A DNA stretch of 64,000 nt from a virus. The notes beneath the pieces are model-generated. The model was not told where the DNA came from and ran no database searches. It saw only the letters and a list, made by a program, of their open reading frames with translations. This document shows positions 60,780 through 64,000 of this stretch, one piece after another (the stretch's first letter is position 1; each line of letters opens with the position of its first letter). The DNA lies in IMG/VR virus record IMGVR_UViG_3300002835_000047, positions 53,887-117,886 of that record; one strand, 5' to 3'. Position numbers and translations under genes: made by a program.

Positions 60780-60902
60780 TAGTCAGGACAGGATTCGAAC
60801 CTGTACGTTGGGGGACTTCTCTACGGGTGTAATTTTTACACATACCAACACCGTTTTCTTATTTCAGATAATCCTTGCGTTTTCCTGAAACGCCACCTGA
60901 CT
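60780..60902 (-). ncRNA. tRNA-Leu-like RNA, 123 nt
   Basis: Same acceptor and T-arm (ACAGG TTCGAAT CCTGT) and D-arm GCG...CGC. The core has GTTGG/CCAAC enclosing a GTGTAA/TTACAC hairpin. No standard anticodon arm. 14 bases upstream of the 46-aa gene. Confidence 0.6.
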
Positions 60903-60910
60903 ATTTGTTT

Positions 60911-61399
60911 TTATTTCCAATTGATTTTAGGACAGTATTTGTGATACTTTGCTTTCACCATCTCAACGATGATGTTGTCTGTCTTTTCATCATCGCTCTT
61001 CTTTGATTCTAAGTATTTTACTGTTGCAAAGATACCCCAAATAATGCCAACTAGGATAAGTGAAGCCCAACAAATAAGACCGACTGATATCATTATCCAA
61101 AGTAATGAACTCTTGTTAGGGATGTAAAAGAAAAGACCCAATGTTGAAATCATGCAAATAACACCAGCGATAAGGCACCAATAAGCAGTTGATGTTCCGA
61201 GCATATCACTGTATGTATCCCGACGCCTACGTTTGTAGTTGATGATTTCATAGGGCAGGGTACAAATTGCAAACAAAGGTGAAAGAATCACCGCAGTAAC
61301 CAGTTTCCAAAAGTAAGGACACAGGTTGGTTGGCATTGTGTTGGTTTTATAGAACCAACGATAGAGTTTTGCCGAGAGTGAGTTTTGGTTTAGTTTCAT
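60911..61399 (-). CDS. Membrane protein, P-T-N-L-C-P-Y-F-W-K family, copy 2
   Basis: 162 residues. Same N-terminal S-A-K-L-Y-R-W-F-Y and P-T-N-L-C-P-Y-F-W-K-L, three to four transmembrane helices and tail Y-C-P-K-I-N-W-K as the paralog at 27016. It lies between two tRNA-like pieces, 8 bases before one. Function unknown. Confidence 0.65.
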   Translation of the reverse strand: MKLNQNSLSAKLYRWFYKTNTMPTNLCPYFWKLVTAVILSPLFAICTLPYEIINYKRRRRDTYSDMLGTSTAYWCLIAGVICMISTLGLFFYIPNKSSLLWIMISVGLICWASLILVGIIWGIFATVKYLESKKSDDEKTDNIIVEMVKAKYHKYCPKINWK

Positions 61400-61432
61400 T
61401 TGTTTTGGTTTAATTTGTTTTGGTTTGATTTG

Positions 61433-61451
61433 CAGTCAGGACAGGGATCGA
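61433..61451 (-). pseudogene. Truncated 3' end of a tRNA-like element
   Basis: CAGTCAGGACAGG then GATCG on the plus strand equals the acceptor plus first part of the T-arm of the neighbours, then stops; the next base starts the stop codon of the 61452 gene. A remnant of a lost copy. Confidence 0.55.
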
Positions 61452-61658
61452 TTAACTTTTTACGTAATTCATCATTTCTACCATTTTCTGAATCAACAAT
61501 TCCATTTCATCTTTGTTAAGATACAACTTACCATTTAATGTTTTATCATCCAACTCTTTTGTTTCAACTATGATGCCATCAAACTCATCTGTCGGATAAA
61601 TGCTTACGTTTTGTTCTTCAGTTGCAATAACTGTTTGGTGCCAAACTTTGTTTTTCAT
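61452..61658 (-). CDS. Small acidic protein
   Basis: 68 residues, beta then helical (N-K-D-E-M-E-L-L-I-Q-K-M-V-E). V-W-H-Q-T-V start. Lies between tRNA-like RNAs. Unknown. Confidence 0.5.
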   Translation of the reverse strand: MKNKVWHQTVIATEEQNVSIYPTDEFDGIIVETKELDDKTLNGKLYLNKDEMELLIQKMVEMMNYVKS

Positions 61659-61686
61659 TTGTTTTGTTTTTAGTTGATTTGATTTG

Positions 61687-61807
61687 CAGTCAGGACAGGA
61701 TTCGAACCTGTACGAGTAGTTACCTTGTTGTATCTAAGTGTGTCAGCTACTCTAGGACCACCTCATTAAAGAAACTCTTAGCGTCTAACCAATTCCGCCA
61801 CCTGACT
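61687..61807 (-). ncRNA. tRNA-Leu-like RNA, 121 nt
   Basis: AGTCAGG/CCTGACT, perfect Leu-type D-arm GCGGAATTGGTTAGACGC and T-arm. The core has GAGTAG/CTACTC, and a CTAAG/CTTAG pairing that interleaves with it, i.e. pseudoknot-like. No 5-7-5 anticodon arm. Discriminator G. Confidence 0.6.
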
Positions 61808-61814
61808 ATATTAT

Positions 61815-61925
61815 TTACATTTCTAAATCAAAAACATATGCCACAATAATATAGGTGATAAGAAACATGCCTATAATTGATAATGTAATTGGTCTAAGAA
61901 TTTTTATACTTACTATTTTTTCCAT
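61815..61925 (-). CDS. 36-residue membrane micropeptide
   Basis: M-E-K-I-V-S-I-K then one helix (I-G-M-F-L-I-T-Y-I-I-V-A-Y-V-F). Ends 7 bases before the 5' end of the 61687-61807 RNA. Unknown. Confidence 0.4.
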   Translation of the reverse strand: MEKIVSIKILRPITLSIIGMFLITYIIVAYVFDLEM

Positions 61926-61941
61926 TTTATTTTTTGTTTAG

Positions 61942-62029
61942 CAGTCAGGACAGGACTCGAACCTGTGTTCAGGGACTTAAAGTAAGTAACCCTCTAAGTT
62001 TGAATGGCTGTCAATTTCGCCACCTGACT
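61942..62029 (-). ncRNA. tRNA-Leu-like RNA, 88 nt
   Basis: AGTCAGG/CCTGACT and T-arm as in the others. Near-normal length. D-arm altered (GGC...GCC). CTTAGAG could read as anticodon UAG but the flanking stem does not pair; ACTTA/TAAGT or AGGG/CCCT pair instead. Confidence 0.6.
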
Positions 62030-62093
62030 ATTTGTAATTTTGGCTTTTCATTTAGTATCCACAGAGCCCAAATTACTAAAATGAACTGTGCTG

Positions 62094-62214
62094 TAGTCAG
62101 GGCAGGACTCGAACCTGCAATAGTACCATACTTGCTTCGGATGCCTCCTACAACAACGGATTCGAACCGTATCTCCCCATGCCTGAGGCGCTTTACCACT
62201 TTCGCCACCTGACT
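62094..62214 (-). ncRNA. tRNA-Leu-like RNA, 121 nt, with internal T-arm-like hairpin
   Basis: Shell as in the others, T-arm GCAGG TTCGAGT CCTGC with compensatory change. The core contains a second T-arm-like hairpin ACGG TTCGAAT CCGT and a GCCTC/GAGGC pairing around it. No anticodon arm. The first of the array in transcription order. Confidence 0.6.
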
Positions 62215-62295
62215 ATGTTGAGGATGAGAAATCCTCTGTGTTGTTAACGTTAAAATTTGTTACTCCTACATTCCTTTATCAAGGGAACAATACAA

Positions 62296-62408
62296 TGTCT
62301 AAAAACAACCACAGTGCTACGTTTCAAGTGGCTTGTTAAGCCTTCGTAGGTACAATAAGGTGATCAACCCTCGTAAATACCCTTCATGCACTGCAGTTGT
62401 TCTAGACA
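62296..62408. ncRNA. Folded RNA with long closing stem
   Basis: The stretch 62296-62316 pairs with 62389-62408 through GTCTA/TAGAC, AACAAC/GTTGTT and CAGTGC/GCACTG. Inside: CTACG/CGTAG enclosing GGCTT-GTT-AAGCC, and GGTA/TACC. In a gene-free region of 390 bases (62215-62606) that also holds GAGGAT/ATCCTC near 62219. Strand unknown. Confidence 0.45.
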
Positions 62409-62414
62409 AAGTAT

Positions 62415-62487
62415 AGCACTAAGTTGTAACTGGTTCTGCGTTAAATCCCCTATTTAACTCCAGCAAAGGAGATTACAACTGCTTACC
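62415..62487. ncRNA. Folded RNA, clamp type A
   Basis: GTTGTAA/TTACAAC (62423-62429 with 62473-62479), inner CTGG/CCAG and perfect GTTAAAT-CCCCT-ATTTAAC. The outer sequences AGTTGTAAC and TTACAACTGCTTACC recur at the right end of the window. On the minus strand it resembles a tRNA without T-arm, probably by chance. Confidence 0.5.
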
Positions 62488-62606
62488 TCATATTAATACC
62501 ATTTGCACTCAGCTGTGCGGTCAGATTGTTATAGTAATAACAGAGAACTAGTAAGTTTTCATGCTAAAAGCATACTTTAACCAGTATGCCAGTGGTGTAC
62601 TAATTC

Positions 62607-63050
62607 TTACATTTTGTAAGATTTTAAAATTTTAACTCTTTCTGCTGCTGTAAGCCTTAAAAATAAAGCTTTGACAAAGCTAACCATTTGCTTGTTAACC
62701 TTAGTATCAATAGCACTATTTTTTGTAACTTTTACAGTTTTAGATGATTGGTACATTAAAGGTCTAATGTTTGTGTAATAACGCACAGTAACTGCACTTT
62801 TAGTACGCCTGGTTGCACGTGCAGCCATAGCTAAAGCATTACTGAGTGGTTTATTTTTGTTGCGGTTAGTAATAAAAGACATCACTAATTTCTCTTCAGC
62901 CGGTGTCCAGCTATAAGAAAGTCTTACAGGTGAGTTAACAAGATTTTTCAAAGTTTTAGAGTTTAAAGTTATATAATTTAAATAAAAATGTAAAAGAGAA
63001 ACACACACTAAGTACACCAACGCCGCTCGTTGGCCTGCTTTTATCGTCAT
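62607..63050 (-). CDS. Myb/SANT-like DNA-binding protein
   Basis: 147 residues. W-T-P-A-E-E-K-L-V-M-S-F...A-A-R-A-T-R-R-T-K-S-A-V-T-V-R-Y-Y has the spaced aromatic and R-T-x-x-A-V-x-x-R-Y of a Myb-like helix-turn-helix. The first 30 residues are hydrophobic and may not be translated; start uncertain. A regulator candidate in the RNA-rich region. Confidence 0.5.
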   Translation of the reverse strand: MTIKAGQRAALVYLVCVSLLHFYLNYITLNSKTLKNLVNSPVRLSYSWTPAEEKLVMSFITNRNKNKPLSNALAMAARATRRTKSAVTVRYYTNIRPLMYQSSKTVKVTKNSAIDTKVNKQMVSFVKALFLRLTAAERVKILKSYKM

Positions 63051-63055
63051 TATAA

Positions 63056-63109
63056 TTTGTACCAGGTCAGAAGCATTGCGGTACTTCTGTGTTAAAGCGC
63101 CTGTACAAA
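63056..63109. ncRNA. Folded RNA, 54 nt
   Basis: TTTGTAC/GTACAAA closing stem, then AGG/CCT after one bulge, and inner CAGAAG/CTTCTG with 10-base loop. Directly left of it is the Myb-like start, so it may be a 5' leader structure of that gene. Confidence 0.4.
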
Positions 63110-63195
63110 CCAGAGGATAGGGTCGGTAATCTTTTTCTCACAGATCCACTTAGCATGTGTAACTCTTTTATTCTGTAATGATAAATGAAACTAAA

Positions 63196-63366
63196 TTACT
63201 TATTATAGCTATTTATTAACTTATCAGCCTTGGTTTTACTTGAACAGTTCTCTACATAATAACCCTTATAATGCATACAAGTAACACCTTCATAATTAAC
63301 AAATACTTTGTCATGCTGTGCTTCATACTGTACAGGATGAAGTTTTACAACTCTACTTGTTTTCAT
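63196..63366 (-). CDS. Small protein, unknown
   Basis: 56 residues. V-V-K-L-H-P-V-Q-Y and Y-E-G-V-T-C-M-H-Y-K-G-Y. Third gene of a tight row of small genes. Unknown. Confidence 0.45.
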   Translation of the reverse strand: MKTSRVVKLHPVQYEAQHDKVFVNYEGVTCMHYKGYYVENCSSKTKADKLINSYNK

Positions 63367-63371
63367 AATGG

Positions 63372-63479
63372 TTATATTTTGTACTTATCTTTTTTAGTTT
63401 TGGTTAGAAACCTTACAGTTAAAGCTGCGGTTGCTATTGCTGTCCAATAGACAAGCAATACAATCAGAAACTCAGTCAT
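63372..63479 (-). CDS. 35-residue membrane micropeptide
   Basis: One helix (F-L-I-V-L-L-V-Y-W-T-A-I-A-T-A-A-L) and a Lys-rich tail. Overlaps the gene upstream by 8 bases. Confidence 0.45.
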   Translation of the reverse strand: MTEFLIVLLVYWTAIATAALTVRFLTKTKKDKYKI

Positions 63480-63642
63480 TGGATATTAAGTTTTGAAGGT
63501 TAATGTGAAAGTTATAGGCTTTACTATCATCATATACAAAGTTCATTATTAAGTTAGGTAATAACAAAATAGGTAGAGAGTGAATGCAAAACATTACTAT
63601 GTGTACAATACCGTAATAGAGAAAAATTAAGATGTATTTCAT
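63472..63642 (-). CDS. Small membrane protein
   Basis: 56 residues; hydrophobic first 35 residues (about two short helices), polar C-terminal third. First of three tightly packed small genes. Unknown. Confidence 0.4.
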   Translation of the reverse strand: MKYILIFLYYGIVHIVMFCIHSLPILLLPNLIMNFVYDDSKAYNFHINLQNLISND

Positions 63643-63870
63643 GGTTGTAGCTATATATATTTTATTGGTTTGTGATGAAAAGAAGAAGGGTTTTATTAGA
63701 GATTACTTGGGGTTGGTTATACCCCTTGTTAATCAAGCACTTACGTTAAATTAATAGTATAAAGAAAAAAAGTAAGAGTTTATGATATTTCTACCAACCG
63801 CCACTCTAAAGGACTGATTCTAATGTTTTAAGTCTAATAATCAGTTAAATTTGGACTATCCCTCTGCACT

Positions 63871-63987
63871 CAGTTGTAATAGGTTTAAACTAGTAATTAC
63901 TAACACATAGGAATGCCCGCTAGGACATTAAGAAGATTTATTTGCTAACTTCTCAACTCTATATGTTTCATTACTCTATTACAACTG
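63871..63987. ncRNA. Folded RNA, clamp type A, three hairpins
   Basis: Perfect 12-bp CAGTTGTAATAG/CTATTACAACTG closes a loop with three hairpins: TTAGT-AATT-ACTAG, AATGTCC-TAGC-GGGCATT (7 bp) and AGAAG/CTTCT. Its ends match the 62415-62487 element. The stretch 63643-63870 has no gene; it holds a GGGG/CCCC hairpin and ACTGATT/AATCAGT. Confidence 0.5.
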
Positions 63988-64000
63988 CTCACCCTTGGGA

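Noticed and set aside
60766-60843. N-terminal extension of the 46-residue gene
   Set aside because: It would translate the core and T-arm of the 60780-60902 RNA (R-T-G-S-N-P); the ATG at 60765 is a better start.
61664-61849. Plus-strand reading frame with S-Q-D-R-I-R-T-C
   Set aside because: Same tRNA-antisense artefact, over the 61687-61807 element.
61934-62212. Plus-strand reading frame with S-Q-D-R-T-R-T-C and V-R-A-G-L-E-P-A
   Set aside because: These peptides are the usual reverse reading of tRNA T-arms and acceptors; the frame crosses two tRNA-like elements and is not a protein.
62422-62480. Mitochondrial-type tRNA without T-arm on the minus strand
   Set aside because: Stems are in the right order (7-4-5 bp) but the anticodon loop lacks U33, and the sequence is better explained as one of two clamp-type RNAs.

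Overview
This window is the accessory and replication part of a tailed-phage genome. It is AT-rich and gene-dense, genes overlap by a few bases, and there is no bacterial housekeeping gene. The best fit is a crAss-like phage (Crassvirales) of a Bacteroidota host, by inference. Three things support this: a giant virion-type protein carrying the DFDID catalytic signature of the YonO/crAss-like RNA polymerase, a second giant virion-type protein, and several TAnnTTTG-type -7 boxes (TATATTTG). Capsid, portal and terminase genes are not here and probably lie left of position 1.

Layout. (1) 1-15032, plus strand: two giant proteins. One is a predicted virion RNA polymerase with a zincin motif. The other has a degenerate zincin-like motif, a PD-(D/E)XK nuclease module and a hydrophobic C-terminal part; both are probably injected with the DNA. 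(2) 15067-18045, minus: a stand-alone zincin and a class I ribonucleotide reductase (nrdB then nrdA). (3) 18216-23755, plus: two membrane proteins, a run of tiny Lys-rich Gly-Gly proteins, a unimolecular spanin and holin-like pair, a fibre-like protein and more basic proteins. (4) 23756-29988, minus: a DUF932-like protein, a radical-SAM-like protein, YD-repeat mini-proteins, a dNMP kinase and a MazG. (5) 29990-47123, mostly minus: the replication and recombination block, with a family B DNA polymerase, PD-(D/E)XK nuclease, MoxR/VWA pair, RusA, primase, SSB-like protein, Sak4-like ATPase, DnaB-type helicase, uracil-DNA glycosylase and SF2 helicase, plus a phage acyl-CoA thioesterase. One plus-strand gene sits inside it. 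(6) 47149-53551, minus: tRNA-Arg followed by a shuffled set of small paralogous phage proteins, a GIY-YIG homing endonuclease and lipoproteins. (7) 53532-58424, minus: HNH nuclease, a second acidic-tailed protein, a winged-helix protein and unknown genes. (8) 58431-64000, minus: a five-repeat protein, tRNA-Met, and an unusual array of tRNA-like RNAs and other folded RNAs alternating with very small genes.

How the genes work together. RNR, dNMP kinase and two MazG-type enzymes would supply and clean the dNTP pool. The polymerase, primase, DnaB, SSB-like, Sak4-like, RusA and PD-(D/E)XK proteins form a compact replication-recombination set. The giant RNA polymerase would start early transcription after injection. 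Holin-like and u-spanin proteins would end infection; I saw no endolysin.

The most unusual part is 60.2-64.0 kb. Five elements, and a weaker sixth, share a near-identical tRNA-Leu-like shell (acceptor stem, T-arm, mostly D-arm) but have completely different, often oversized cores. They alternate with tiny genes whose stop codons touch or lie within a few bases of the element's 5' end. Further right, two RNA elements share closing ends but differ inside.
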